The notes under the pieces are model-generated. The model did no database searches. It was not told the DNA's origin and worked only from the letters and a program-made list of their open reading frames with translations. The translations under genes and the position numbers were made by a program. A DNA stretch of 64,000 bases from Mucilaginibacter straminoryzae. Lineage in GTDB: Bacteria; Bacteroidota; Bacteroidia; Sphingobacteriales; Sphingobacteriaceae. The stretch lies in contig NZ_JALJEJ010000004.1 in NCBI RefSeq assembly GCF_022953055.1, forward strand, positions 248,001 to 312,000. Reading direction: 5' to 3'. Shown here one piece after another: positions 42,901 through 51,256 of this stretch (position 1 is the stretch's first letter; every line of letters starts with the position of its first letter).

Positions 42901-45060
42901 GTCCTGTGTAAAATGCAGGTTCTTTAGATTGATGCTATCAATATCCAGGTTAGCTTTAACCGAAGGGTATTTTTTATTCATGGAAGCCTTCGCATCCAGC
43001 TTGAAGCTGATGTTCGGATCTTTCATAGTCGCGATAGCCGTATAATTGCCGTTGGCTGCGCTGCCCCGTGCTATCAAGTTCCGGTACGTATAACCCTTTA
43101 CATAAGCACTCGCTACGCGGGTATTAAACTTTACGTTTAACGTTTTCGGATCGGCGCCGTAACCGTCAACCGTTGCATCCATCGTGACGCGCCCTACCAT
43201 CTGCGGCTGTTTGGTAAGTACGCCCACATTCAGGTTGTTCACTTTAACGTTTGCATTGTAAGCAATACGCTTCATGTCTGTAGCGTTACGCACCCTGCCG
43301 TGAATATCTGCCGCCCCAAGGTTTGTCCGCAGATTCATCCGCGCGGTTAAATCGCGCATACTCCCCTTTAACGTGCCCTTAAGATCCATGCTTTCAGGGA
43401 TGGTTACGGTGTTAGGAATGGTTCCGGCCGGAACCAATTTTAAAATATCGCTGCGCGTGGTATTGAAGTCGCCGATGTTTACATCAAAGTAGGCTTTATT
43501 TACATCAGGCAATCCGCGGAGCGTCGCCGAGGCCAGGATGCGTGTATTGGAAAGGCCGCGAATTTCCAGTCCTTGTATCCGCATGTTATTTACCTGGCCG
43601 GTCATGCGGCCGTCTATGCGAAAATACGAATTAGGGTAATGGCGGAAAGGCTCCATCGAGGCCATTGTCGGCATCACCAGTAATACATCTTTCAACCCCA
43701 ACCGGCTGCCATCCAAATTGGCATTGATGGTTAGTTTGCTGATATCTTTACTGATACTCTCGATAGAAGGATAAGCCACCTGCACCTGTTTTTGCAATAC
43801 GGTATTCGGCGTTTCCAGGTAAAGATCGTTAAGGTAAGCATTCTTAGGCCCGTAGAAGAACGAGGTATGAAACTCTTTTAAAGCAAGGCCGCTCTTGTCT
43901 GTAAAGGTAAAGTTATTGATACGGCCTGATGTACTATCGCCGGTGTAACGCAGGTTTTCAATATCCGTGTTCAGGTTGCGGATATCCATATGCGCATAGT
44001 CCAACCCACGCTTTAACGGGTTTTGTGCATTGTTATCAAACTTGATGTTATCATTCGCAAGGCTGATCTTATTTACTGCGACCGACCATGGTTTGGTAGA
44101 TGCAGCAGGCTTCATCAGTGTATCTACTTTTTTAGCGGTCTTTTCTACCGCCTTAGCCACTGTTTGAGGTTTAGCTAATGCAAGGGCTGCCTTGGTATCG
44201 TTCAACTGGACGTTGTTGATCACGATCTGTTGTTTCTTCAGGTCCAGCTTATCAAACTCTACCATAAATTTCCCCAAGTCGACGTTTGATTTCATTTCCT
44301 GCGTATGGTAGTTCACCTTGATCCGGTTAACATCGATCGTACCCAGGTCAAGGCTAAGATTCATCGGGCGGGTAGTGGTATCGATGGTAGCCGCCTGCGC
44401 AATTGCAGAGCCTGTAGGCGTTTGGATAATGGTGGCGTTTACATCATTTAAGGTAATCTTCGGAATGGCAAATGCCATTTTATCCAAGTCGAACTTTTTT
44501 ACCCGGGTATCAAAATGGCCTAGCAGGAAACGTACGTTGTTACCGGTAGTTAAGTCGTTATACTTGATATTGATCCGGTCCAGAATCACCTTATCCAGCG
44601 AGAACTTCATGGTAGAAGTAGTATCCTCTGGTTTGGGTTCTTTCTTTTGTTCGCCAGTAAACGCCTTGATGATATAATCGAAGTTAAACACGCTATCGCG
44701 GTCGCGGTAAACGTTGGCAGTAATGCCTTTCAGGTTAATTTCGTTGATCTCCAGCTTATGGTCCAGCAGTTTCAGCATGCTGATATCCACTTTTAACTGC
44801 TCGCCCGCAATAAGGGTATCGCGTTTCTGGTCTTCGAAGTAAACATCCTCGAGCACCAGCAGTTTGGGCAGCCCCAGGGTGATATGACCAATGGCTACTT
44901 TGGTATGGATTTTTCCCTGTAAATAATTTACGGCTTTATCTTTTGCGAAGTTTTGTACGGCAGGTACCTGTATCAAAATAAATACAAGCAATACCAAGAA
45001 AATAACACTCGCAATAATCCAAAGCAGGGTTTTTATAGCAATACGTCCGAATCGTTCCAA
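39910..45060 (-). CDS. tamB: TamB-family translocation and assembly module protein
   Basis: A 1716-residue protein. One N-terminal membrane anchor (about residues 8-30) is followed by a very long beta-rich periplasmic region of the AsmA/TamB/VPS13-like groove type, with the DUF490/TamB domain in the last 450 residues (NDNTDLTIVLPTADPSVEDRKG, GSYTLSYATVTRKFNFKPGSTI, LGHFIGDNPLQSQ, NRTDLNVGLSKQFLNDRLTVTVG). TamB bridges inner membrane and TamA and is thought to move phospholipids or help outer-membrane protein assembly. An acidic/lysine-rich tail (KKEEKQEKKEQKQAED) ends the protein, an unusual charged extension after the barrel-docking strand. It precedes tamA by 4 bp. Confidence 0.9.
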   Translation of the reverse strand: MERFGRIAIKTLLWIIASVIFLVLLVFILIQVPAVQNFAKDKAVNYLQGKIHTKVAIGHITLGLPKLLVLEDVYFEDQKRDTLIAGEQLKVDISMLKLLDHKLEINEINLKGITANVYRDRDSVFNFDYIIKAFTGEQKKEPKPEDTTSTMKFSLDKVILDRINIKYNDLTTGNNVRFLLGHFDTRVKKFDLDKMAFAIPKITLNDVNATIIQTPTGSAIAQAATIDTTTRPMNLSLDLGTIDVNRIKVNYHTQEMKSNVDLGKFMVEFDKLDLKKQQIVINNVQLNDTKAALALAKPQTVAKAVEKTAKKVDTLMKPAASTKPWSVAVNKISLANDNIKFDNNAQNPLKRGLDYAHMDIRNLNTDIENLRYTGDSTSGRINNFTFTDKSGLALKEFHTSFFYGPKNAYLNDLYLETPNTVLQKQVQVAYPSIESISKDISKLTINANLDGSRLGLKDVLLVMPTMASMEPFRHYPNSYFRIDGRMTGQVNNMRIQGLEIRGLSNTRILASATLRGLPDVNKAYFDVNIGDFNTTRSDILKLVPAGTIPNTVTIPESMDLKGTLKGSMRDLTARMNLRTNLGAADIHGRVRNATDMKRIAYNANVKVNNLNVGVLTKQPQMVGRVTMDATVDGYGADPKTLNVKFNTRVASAYVKGYTYRNLIARGSAANGNYTAIATMKDPNISFKLDAKASMNKKYPSVKANLDIDSINLKNLHFTQDEMRFHGRLIADVPTADPDYLNAKVFLNDMVLVNKGQRIKMDSISLISTANADSSALRLKTPMFSAHMGGKYKLTEVATALQDQIDKYYNTSLATGKVKPKYSPQQFSFDIHLVQTPLLKQFAPDLKQLDPVLITGSFNSTSGQILVNGSIPKVVYGTNSINNARLNINTGNNALNYSFTVDQIKAGQSLNLLYTSLTGNAQNNKLNLSLQVRDAAKKERFRVAGIFSVMNGGYQFSFLQNGLLLDYAAWAVNPNNALQYGKNGILARDFTISNANQILSVNSNPQQANAPITVAFTNFRIETLTRMAQQDTALAAGVINGNAVLTNLQKTPTFTSNLNISDFSFRGDTVGNIALKVNNQTANAYAANVAITGRGNQVNLEGIYYTTPESRFDMTLNIVTLNMKSIEGFTYGGIRESTGNITGQLKVTGTMDAPAVRGDVRFNQVGFNVSMLNSYFRMPNESIAFTNDGIHFNDFSLIDSTGNKAVITGAVYTTDYRNYKFGMDINAKNFRAINSTRANNKLYYGKLYIDTRIRIRGDMVKPIVDGSLSVNDNTDLTIVLPTADPSVEDRKGVVEFIDQDAPKADSILLARQLDSLRKSEVTGMDVNMTLNINKNANFNIVIDERNGDVVHIKGGASLQAGIDPSGKINLTGTYTVTEGSYTLSYATVTRKFNFKPGSTITWTGDPTSANINLTAVYVANVPPIDLVNNQTAGPDAQNVMLKQKLPFNVNLSLTNQLMTPQIGFDIVLPDSNYTVSPTVISTVNTRLAQIRQDPNEMNKQVLGVLVLGHFIGDNPLQSQGGNAGVEGAVRNSVSSLLSDQLNKLAGDLIAGVNLSFDLTSGADYSTGTEQNRTDLNVGLSKQFLNDRLTVTVGNNFNLEGQNQPGQKSTNIAGNINVNYKLSKDGRYMLRAYRRDQYIVLQGQVIETGVGFTLSVEYNRFKQIFSKTTKRERELHRQYKKEEKQEKKEQKQAEDMKQPADDKIKAGDHTEEDAHSGN

Positions 45061-45236
45061 GTTAATGTATATTCAAAAGGTGGAAGTGTGATGTTACGGT
45101 AATATTACAAATAGTATGCAAAAGTTGTTTTGTAACGAGGTAATTGATGCTGGGCGGGCGTAAATGTTCTTAAACTATTTAAGTCACTCTTGGAAAGAAG
45201 ACGTAAAAGATTTTTCATTGTTTAATATATTGCAAG

Positions 45237-45560
45237 ATGCAATACAACTTTTTCACATATATCCTTACTAATTATAACAGGACCGTATTGTATACCGGTG
45301 TCACAAACGATCTACCTAGACGACTATACGAGCACTATTTTGGATTAGATAAAAGAGAGAATTTTACAAAAAAGTACAAGTGCTTCTATCTGGTATGGTT
45401 TGAAAGGCATCAGTTTATTACTCACGCAATCGAACGTGAGAAAGAAATCAAAGGATGGAAACGCGATAAGAAAGACGATTTAATTGCACGATCTAATCCA
45501 GAATGGAAATTTTTAAATCAAGATTTCTCAGAATGGCCTCCAATTGAACAATGTGGATAG
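45237..45560 (+). CDS. GIY-YIG-domain endonuclease
   Basis: A 107-residue single-domain GIY-YIG nuclease of the small UvrC-N/YhbQ-like type. The GIY part is TYI at 7-9 and YIG is YTG at 19-21; the catalytic arginine is in LPRRLYEH (near R28/R29) and the metal-binding glutamate is in AIEREKEIKGWKR (near E65). The domain is complete with no extra DNA-binding region. It is followed by a cluster of alternating repeats up to dnaE (45585-45839). Small GIY-YIG genes are frequent in Bacteroidota, mostly next to such repeats; their function is unknown. No promoter box seen. Confidence 0.88.
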   Translation: MQYNFFTYILTNYNRTVLYTGVTNDLPRRLYEHYFGLDKRENFTKKYKCFYLVWFERHQFITHAIEREKEIKGWKRDKKDDLIARSNPEWKFLNQDFSEWPPIEQCG

Positions 45561-45569
45561 ATTATCCAC
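45553..45569. other. Inverted pair of DnaA-box-like 9-mers
   Basis: GTGGATA, GAT and TATCCAC form a perfect 7-bp inverted repeat over the stop codon of the GIY-YIG gene. Each half is one base away from the DnaA consensus TTATNCACA. It may also be a small hairpin. Confidence 0.35.
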
Positions 45570-45839
45570 CAGTTAGCTTAAATACAGATTCTTCACTGCG
45601 TTCAGAATGACAAACTTAGTTGGGAATAATTCCTAGAACTCCTGCGCCGTTCTGATTGAAATGAAGAATCTGCCAGGTGTTCTTTTGCATTAGTCTTGGC
45701 CTAAAAAATAGATTCTTTACATCTTTCAGGATAACACAATTTGATTATTTTTTCTTAAATTCAAGATGTCATCCTGAGCTATGCGAAGGATCTATCAGTT
45801 AGCTTGATTACAAATTCTTTATGCGTTCAGCATGACAAC
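45564..45839. repeat. Five alternating copies of an ATTCT-N-AGAAT-type repeat
   Basis: Copies at 45585-45613 (+), 45646-45674 (-), 45710-45736 (+), 45767-45793 (-) and 45811-45839 (+). Each has a core like GATTCTTC and TTCAGAATGACA. A longer unit of about 50 bp is repeated directly at 45564-45613 and 45790-45839. The rest of the 382-bp gap between GIY-YIG and dnaE (45561-45942) holds only the dnaE promoter. Confidence 0.8.
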
Positions 45840-45912
45840 CTTAAAACAAGTCCAATTCAGATTGTTTAAAAATACTGACCTTTCTTAAACGCAACGCCAC
45901 TTACATTTTTAC

Positions 45913-45920
45913 TAAATTTG
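45913..45920 (+). promoter_or_regulatory. Putative -7 box of dnaE (TAAATTTG)
   Basis: TAnnTTTG match 22 bp before ATG 45943. Confidence 0.6.
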
Positions 45921-45942
45921 TAACTCTCGTAAAGGATTAGTT

Positions 45943-48900
45943 ATGCCGGATTTCTCGCACTTACACGTACACACCCAGTTTTCTTTGCTCGATGGCGCCG
46001 CCGATATCAGCAAGCTGTATAAAAAAGCAGCAGCCGATGGTATGAAGGCCCTGGCTATTACCGACCACGGTAATATGTTTGGAGTGTTTAAGTTTGTGGC
46101 CGAGGCCGGTAAGCATAACGTAAAACCTATCGTCGGCTGCGAGTTTTACGTGGTGGAAGACCGCCATAAAAAGCAGTTCACCAAAGAGAAAAAAGACGTC
46201 CGTCATCACCAGCTGTTCCTGGCCAAGAATGCCGAAGGTTACCGTAACCTCATTAAGCTTTGTTCGCTGGGTTACATGGAGGGGCTGTACAGTAAATGGC
46301 CGCGTATTGATAAGGAACTGATCCTGAAATATCATAAGGGCCTGATCGCTACCAGCTGTTGTATCGGTGCATCTGTACCACAAGCTATTTTAAGAAAAAG
46401 CGAGGCCGAAGCCGAAGAAGAGTTTAAATGGTGGCTAGATCTTTTCGGCGAAGATTATTACGTCGAGCTGCAGCGCCACGATATCCCGGAGCAGTTAAAG
46501 ATCAACGAAGTATTGCTGCGTTTCGCTAAAAAGCATAACGTTAAGGTGATCTGCTCTAACGATTCGCACTATGTGGATCAGCAGGATGCCAACGCCCACG
46601 ACATTTTACTATGCGTGAACACCGGCGATATGCAGAGCACCCCTATCGCTACCGATGAGGAAGGTGGTAAGGGTTTCCGCTTCGGTTTCCCTAACGATCA
46701 GTTCTACTTTAAAACCCAGGCTGAAATGGGCAAGCTGTTCCACGATATTCCGGAATCGCTTGATAATACCAATGAGATCGTAGACAAGGTAGATGTACTG
46801 AAGCTGAAGCGTGATATTATGCTGCCCAACTTCCCCATCCCTCCGGAATTCAAGATCCACACCGGTGCCGAGGCTGACAACCTGAACCAGTGGGAATACC
46901 TGAAGCACCTTACTTTTACCGGTGCCAAGGAACGCTACAAGGAAATTAGCCCGGATGTAGAGGAACGCCTGAACTTTGAGCTGTTCACCATCAAAACCAT
47001 GGGTTTTGCGGGTTACTTCCTCATCGTGGCCGACTTTATCAAGGCTGGCCGTGATATCGGGGTATTCATCGGGCCGGGCCGTGGATCGGCGGCGGGTTCG
47101 GCAGTGGCCTACTGTATCGGCATCACCAATATCGACCCAATTAAATACAACTTGCTGTTCGAAAGGTTCCTGAACCCCGACCGTAAGTCGATGCCCGATA
47201 TTGATACGGACTTTGACGATGAAGGTCGGCAGAAGGTGATCGACTATGTGGTAGATAAATACGGCAAGAACCAGGTGGCGCAGATCATCACCTATGGTTC
47301 TATGGCGGCCCGTACCAGTATCCAGGACGTGGGCCGGGTATTGGATATGCCGCTTTCGGATGTAAACGCCCTGAAAAAGCTGGTACCAGAAACGCTTGGT
47401 ATTACCTTGAAACAGGCTATTGCAGACGTACCCGAACTACAGGACATCTACAAAAGCAATGATATCAAAGGCATAGTACTTCGTGAGGCAGAAAAGCTGG
47501 AAGGCTCTGTCCGCAATACCGGTGTACACGCTGCGGGAATCATTATCGCACCGGACGACCTGACGAATATTGTACCCGTCGCCACCGCAAAGGACTCTGA
47601 CCTGTTAGTAACCCAGTACGACGGCCGTGTGATTGAGGACGCGGGCGTAATCAAGATGGACTTTTTGGGTTTAAAAACCCTAACCATTATTAAGGGCGCC
47701 CTGAACATGATCAAAAAGAACCACGGAGTGGAAATCGATATTGATTACATTCCGCTGAATGACCAGAAAACATACGAGCTTTACCAACGCGGCGATACCA
47801 ACGGTACATTCCAGTTTGAAAGTGATGGTATGCAAATGTACCTGCGCGACCTAAAGCCGGACAGGTTTGAGGATCTGATTGCCATGAACGCCCTTTACCG
47901 CCCGGGCCCGATAGAGTACATCCCCAACTTCATCAAGCGTAAGCACGGTCTGGAACCTGTTACCTATGACCTTCCGGACATGGAAGAATACCTTGGCGAA
48001 ACCTATGGTATTACTGTTTACCAGGAACAGGTGATGCTTCTATCGCAAAAACTGGCAGGGTTTAGTAAAGGCGATGCCGACGTGCTGCGTAAGGCCATGG
48101 GTAAAAAGCAGATAGAGGTACTGAACAAAATGGAAGCCCAGTTTATGGAGGGCGCCATGGCGAAAGGTCACCCGAAAGACGTATTGACCAAGGTGTGGAA
48201 CGACTGGAAAGCTTTCGCGCAATACGCCTTCAATAAATCGCATTCTACCTGTTACGCTTTTGTGGCTTATCAAACGGCTTACCTGAAAGCCCACTACCCT
48301 GGCGAGTACATGGCTTCGGTATTGAACAACCAGAACAGCATCGACAAGATTTCGTTCTTTATGGACGAATGCCGCCGCATGGGTATTGAAGTGCTTGGCC
48401 CGGACGTAAACGAAAGCGTGATGGCTTTTACACCTAACGGCAAGGGCAGTATCCGTTTTGGCTTATCAGGCGTGAAAGGTGTAGGCGAAAAGGCGGTAGA
48501 AAGCATCATTGAAGAACGTAATGCCAATGGCCCGTATACTTCGGTTTTTGATTTTGCAAAGCGTTCTAATGTCCGTGCCGTAAACAAAAAATCATACGAA
48601 AACCTCATCTATGCCGGTGCTTTTGATAGCATGGGTTTAAAGCGTGCGCAATTCTTTGCCAAAACAGAGAATGGTGTACTAAACGGTATTGAACGCCTGA
48701 TCAAATTTGCGAACGATTATCAGAATAACGAAAGCAGCTCACAGGTGTCGCTGTTTGGTTCCGCCGGTGTCTCTGCTGCTATCCCCGAACCTGCTATGCC
48801 CGAGTGCGAGGAATGGGCGTTGATAGAGAAACTGAAATACGAGAAGGATGTGATTGGTATTTACCTGACTGGTCACCCGTTGGATAATTATAAGTTCGAG

Positions 48901-49527
48901 ATCAGCCGTTTTTGTAATAGTTCGGTAAGTGATTTGAAGCTGATGCAAAAAGCACGCTCTGGCGAGGGTGGCGATGATACTGCCGCTGCTTTTGCCAACC
49001 TACGCAAGAAGGGAGAATTATGTGTGGGCGGCTTGATGAGCAATGTACAGCACAAAACCACCAAGACTGGTCGGCCTTTCGGCACGTTTGTGTTAGAAGA
49101 CTACAACGAGTCGTACGAGTTCGCTTTATTCGGTGACGATTATATCAAATTCCGCAACCTATTAGGTGAAGGCTTTTTTGTGCAGATACGGGGTAATATT
49201 GAAGAGAAGTTCCGCCAGAAAGACAACTGGGATCTGCGGATTACAGCCATTTCGCTCCTCTCCGAACTACGCGACAAATTGACCAAATCATTGACAGTGC
49301 ACATCGACCTGCATCACCTGAACGAGCAGTTGCTGCAGGGCCTGGATGAAGCGTTTAAAAAGAACAGCGAAAAATATCCCGCCCGAAATTGTCAGCTGAA
49401 GTTCTTGGTGAAAGATGATGAAGGTTACCTAGTGCAAATGCCGTCAAAATCCATCCGCGTTAACCCAAGTGATGATCTGCTGGAAGAAATCCAAACATTG
49501 ACTAATGCGATGCCTGCGCTGGCGTAG
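45943..49527 (+). CDS. dnaE: DNA polymerase III subunit alpha
   Basis: A 1194-residue replicative polymerase. The PHP domain begins with HLHVHTQFSLLDGAADI and AITDHGNMFGVFKF. The palm has FIGPGRGSAAGSAVAYC and the catalytic aspartates in PDIDTDFDDEG (residues 418-426), and a third in the QYDGRVIEDAGVIKMDFLGL region. Then follow FQFESDGMQMYLRDLKP, the helix-hairpin-helix domain and an OB fold (GGLMSNVQHKTTKTGRPFGTFVLEDY), as in DnaE1. Length and order are normal for Bacteroidota. Both sides of the gene carry intergenic repeats. Confidence 0.95.
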   Translation: MPDFSHLHVHTQFSLLDGAADISKLYKKAAADGMKALAITDHGNMFGVFKFVAEAGKHNVKPIVGCEFYVVEDRHKKQFTKEKKDVRHHQLFLAKNAEGYRNLIKLCSLGYMEGLYSKWPRIDKELILKYHKGLIATSCCIGASVPQAILRKSEAEAEEEFKWWLDLFGEDYYVELQRHDIPEQLKINEVLLRFAKKHNVKVICSNDSHYVDQQDANAHDILLCVNTGDMQSTPIATDEEGGKGFRFGFPNDQFYFKTQAEMGKLFHDIPESLDNTNEIVDKVDVLKLKRDIMLPNFPIPPEFKIHTGAEADNLNQWEYLKHLTFTGAKERYKEISPDVEERLNFELFTIKTMGFAGYFLIVADFIKAGRDIGVFIGPGRGSAAGSAVAYCIGITNIDPIKYNLLFERFLNPDRKSMPDIDTDFDDEGRQKVIDYVVDKYGKNQVAQIITYGSMAARTSIQDVGRVLDMPLSDVNALKKLVPETLGITLKQAIADVPELQDIYKSNDIKGIVLREAEKLEGSVRNTGVHAAGIIIAPDDLTNIVPVATAKDSDLLVTQYDGRVIEDAGVIKMDFLGLKTLTIIKGALNMIKKNHGVEIDIDYIPLNDQKTYELYQRGDTNGTFQFESDGMQMYLRDLKPDRFEDLIAMNALYRPGPIEYIPNFIKRKHGLEPVTYDLPDMEEYLGETYGITVYQEQVMLLSQKLAGFSKGDADVLRKAMGKKQIEVLNKMEAQFMEGAMAKGHPKDVLTKVWNDWKAFAQYAFNKSHSTCYAFVAYQTAYLKAHYPGEYMASVLNNQNSIDKISFFMDECRRMGIEVLGPDVNESVMAFTPNGKGSIRFGLSGVKGVGEKAVESIIEERNANGPYTSVFDFAKRSNVRAVNKKSYENLIYAGAFDSMGLKRAQFFAKTENGVLNGIERLIKFANDYQNNESSSQVSLFGSAGVSAAIPEPAMPECEEWALIEKLKYEKDVIGIYLTGHPLDNYKFEISRFCNSSVSDLKLMQKARSGEGGDDTAAAFANLRKKGELCVGGLMSNVQHKTTKTGRPFGTFVLEDYNESYEFALFGDDYIKFRNLLGEGFFVQIRGNIEEKFRQKDNWDLRITAISLLSELRDKLTKSLTVHIDLHHLNEQLLQGLDEAFKKNSEKYPARNCQLKFLVKDDEGYLVQMPSKSIRVNPSDDLLEEIQTLTNAMPALA

Positions 49528-49887
49528 AGGATTGGCGGCAAGAGAAGAGAGTAGAGCGGGCTTCGCACGCTGTTGGCGAATCGCAATGACGGAAAATTGT
49601 AATAGTTTATTTGTCACGCGCGTCCGATGGCATTATCTCGCAAAAGTGTTACCAATATTGTGATTCCGAGAGTAACGAGGAATCTTCATTAATATACAAA
49701 TCGAAGAAGATTCTGATCCGCCAGTCTGCGGAGAAGAATGACAGTTTTTAGTCGAGGTCTTCCGGTAAATCTTGATTCCTGGCAATACACGCGTTCCCGC
49801 TGATTGTCAGCCCTAATCCATGTTTTACAGGTAATGAAACGATCGATCGCGATAGCCCTTATGTTTGTAGAAATTTAAGACAAAAAC
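49528..49887. repeat. Repeat-rich gap between dnaE and the SDR gene
   Basis: These 360 bp hold no gene. They carry copies of the same repeat class as 45585-45839: a GATTCC/GGAATC inverted pair at 49662-49684, an ATTCT-TCCGC/GCGGA-AGAAT hairpin at 49710-49739 followed by GACAG, and a degenerate copy near 49561-49590 ending AATGACGG. The SDR promoter box lies at 49860-49867. Confidence 0.7.
49860..49867 (+). promoter_or_regulatory. Putative -7 box of the SDR gene (TATGTTTG)
   Basis: TAnnTTTG match 20 bp before ATG 49888. Confidence 0.55.
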
Positions 49888-50682
49888 ATGGACCTGCAAC
49901 TGAAAAACAAAACCGCGCTCATCAGCGGTTCAACCGCCGGCATTGGCTATGCTATTGCAAAACAACTGGCTAAAGAAGGCGCAAGCGTAATTATTACCGG
50001 CCGCACCCAGCAACGTGTGGATAAAGCCGTAGAAGAAATAAAAGCCGATACCGGGAATAGCAATGTAAAGGGCATCCCGGTAGACTTTGCGGTAAAAGAG
50101 CAAATAGACGGCCTAATACAACAACTGCCCGATGTGGACATCCTGATCAACAACGTGGCTATTTTCGAGCCCAAAGCCTTTAAAGATATCAGCGATGAAG
50201 ACTGGCTGCGCTTTTACGAACTGAACGTACTGAGCGGCATCAGGTTATCCCGTGCTTACTTCGACAAGATGCTGCAAAAGAACTGGGGACGAATTATTTT
50301 TATCTCCAGCGAGTCGGCGATACAGATCCCTGAAGAAATGATCCATTACGGCATGACCAAGACTGCACAGATTGCCGTAGCACGTGGCCTCGCCGAGTTA
50401 ACTAAAGGGACAGATGTAACAGTAAATACCGTACTGCCGGGCCCAACCATGTCTGAAGGTGTGGGCGGCTTTATCGAAAACCTGGCGAAAGACCAGAATA
50501 AAACGGTCGAAGCGGTAGAGCAGGACTTTTTCAAACACATGCGGCCGACTTCATTGATTCAACGCTTCTTAACAGTTGAAGAAATTGCTAACACCGTAAC
50601 TTATTTAAGCAGTCCGCTGGCTTCCGCCACTAACGGCGCGGCTATCCGCGCAGAAGGCGGCTTGTTAAAAGGGGCTTTTTAA
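49888..50682 (+). CDS. Short-chain dehydrogenase/reductase
   Basis: A 264-residue SDR of the classical type. The cofactor site is SGSTAGIG (residues 13-20) with ITGRT after strand 2, where the arginine suggests NADP(H). The NNVA motif is INNVAIF, and the active site is serine in IFISSESAIQ with Y-x-x-x-K in HYGMTKTA. Length is normal. The PGPT motif (VLPGPTMSEGVG) supports binding of nicotinamide. No neighbouring pathway gene hints at the substrate. Confidence 0.9.
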   Translation: MDLQLKNKTALISGSTAGIGYAIAKQLAKEGASVIITGRTQQRVDKAVEEIKADTGNSNVKGIPVDFAVKEQIDGLIQQLPDVDILINNVAIFEPKAFKDISDEDWLRFYELNVLSGIRLSRAYFDKMLQKNWGRIIFISSESAIQIPEEMIHYGMTKTAQIAVARGLAELTKGTDVTVNTVLPGPTMSEGVGGFIENLAKDQNKTVEAVEQDFFKHMRPTSLIQRFLTVEEIANTVTYLSSPLASATNGAAIRAEGGLLKGAF

Positions 50683-50704
50683 TTAGTGCTTTAAATACTT
50701 AAAT

Positions 50705-50747
50705 ACCAGTCGGCCGGGAATAAAATATTTTAACCCGGTTGATTGGT
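50705..50747. terminator. Bidirectional hairpin after the SDR gene and the GNAT gene
   Basis: A 14-bp stem with three G-T pairs (50705-50718 with 50734-50747) and a 15-base AT-rich loop, between convergent genes. It overlaps the last codons of the GNAT gene. Confidence 0.65.
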
Positions 50748-51224
50748 ATATATGTGAATTTTACCGTGGCCCAGCTCTTTCTCTTCCTGAAAGCTTAACC
50801 CCAGCCTGTTAAGTAAGGCAATAGATTTTCCGTTTTCCGGCATCACGGTAGCGAGGATGATTTTATTTCCATCCGCTTTAACCATATCTAACACCGCCGA
50901 CACTGCTTCAAAAGCGTACCCTTGGCCTGAATATTCGGGTATTAGGGCAAACCCGATGTCCGGATGATCAAGGTATTCCCGCTTGATAAAGGAGATAATC
51001 CCAATCGGCTTAGCATCATCCAATAAACGGATCACCCAATAATACAGATCAGCCGTGCTTATGATCTTGTCTACATAAGCAATCGCATCCTGGTCTGAAT
51101 GTACATTTCTGTCACCAATAAACTTTAGCCATCCGGGGGTATTTACCAGTTGACGCATAAAGCGGTGGTCGTCAAAAGTTATAAGGTTTAACTTCAGCCG
51201 GTTGGTGGTAATTGAACTTTCCAA
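50730..51224 (-). CDS. GNAT acetyltransferase, RimJ/RimL-like
   Basis: A 164-residue N-acetyltransferase. It begins ITTNRLKLNLITFDDH, typical of the RimJ/RimL/SpeG subgroup (T-x-R-L-x-L-R). The acetyl-CoA loop is IPEYSGQGYAFEAVSAVLDM, with the preceding strand DIGFALIPEY, and the end RLGLSFQEEKELGHGKI. Possible substrates are protein N-termini or small amines; not predictable. A TAATTTTG box on the coding strand is at 51249-51256. Confidence 0.85.
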   Translation of the reverse strand: MESSITTNRLKLNLITFDDHRFMRQLVNTPGWLKFIGDRNVHSDQDAIAYVDKIISTADLYYWVIRLLDDAKPIGIISFIKREYLDHPDIGFALIPEYSGQGYAFEAVSAVLDMVKADGNKIILATVMPENGKSIALLNRLGLSFQEEKELGHGKIHIYTNQPG

Positions 51225-51248
51225 GTTGAGATTTATCGGTTATTTAAC

Positions 51249-51256
51249 AAAATTAT
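51249..51256 (-). promoter_or_regulatory. Putative -7 box of the GNAT gene (TAATTTTG)
   Basis: TAnnTTTG on the minus strand 25 bp before ATG 51224; overlaps the stop of the upstream membrane-protein gene. Confidence 0.45.

Noticed and set aside
45564..45839. Possible CRISPR array
   Set aside because: Copies alternate in orientation and vary in spacing and sequence; no constant repeat-spacer pattern and no cas genes.
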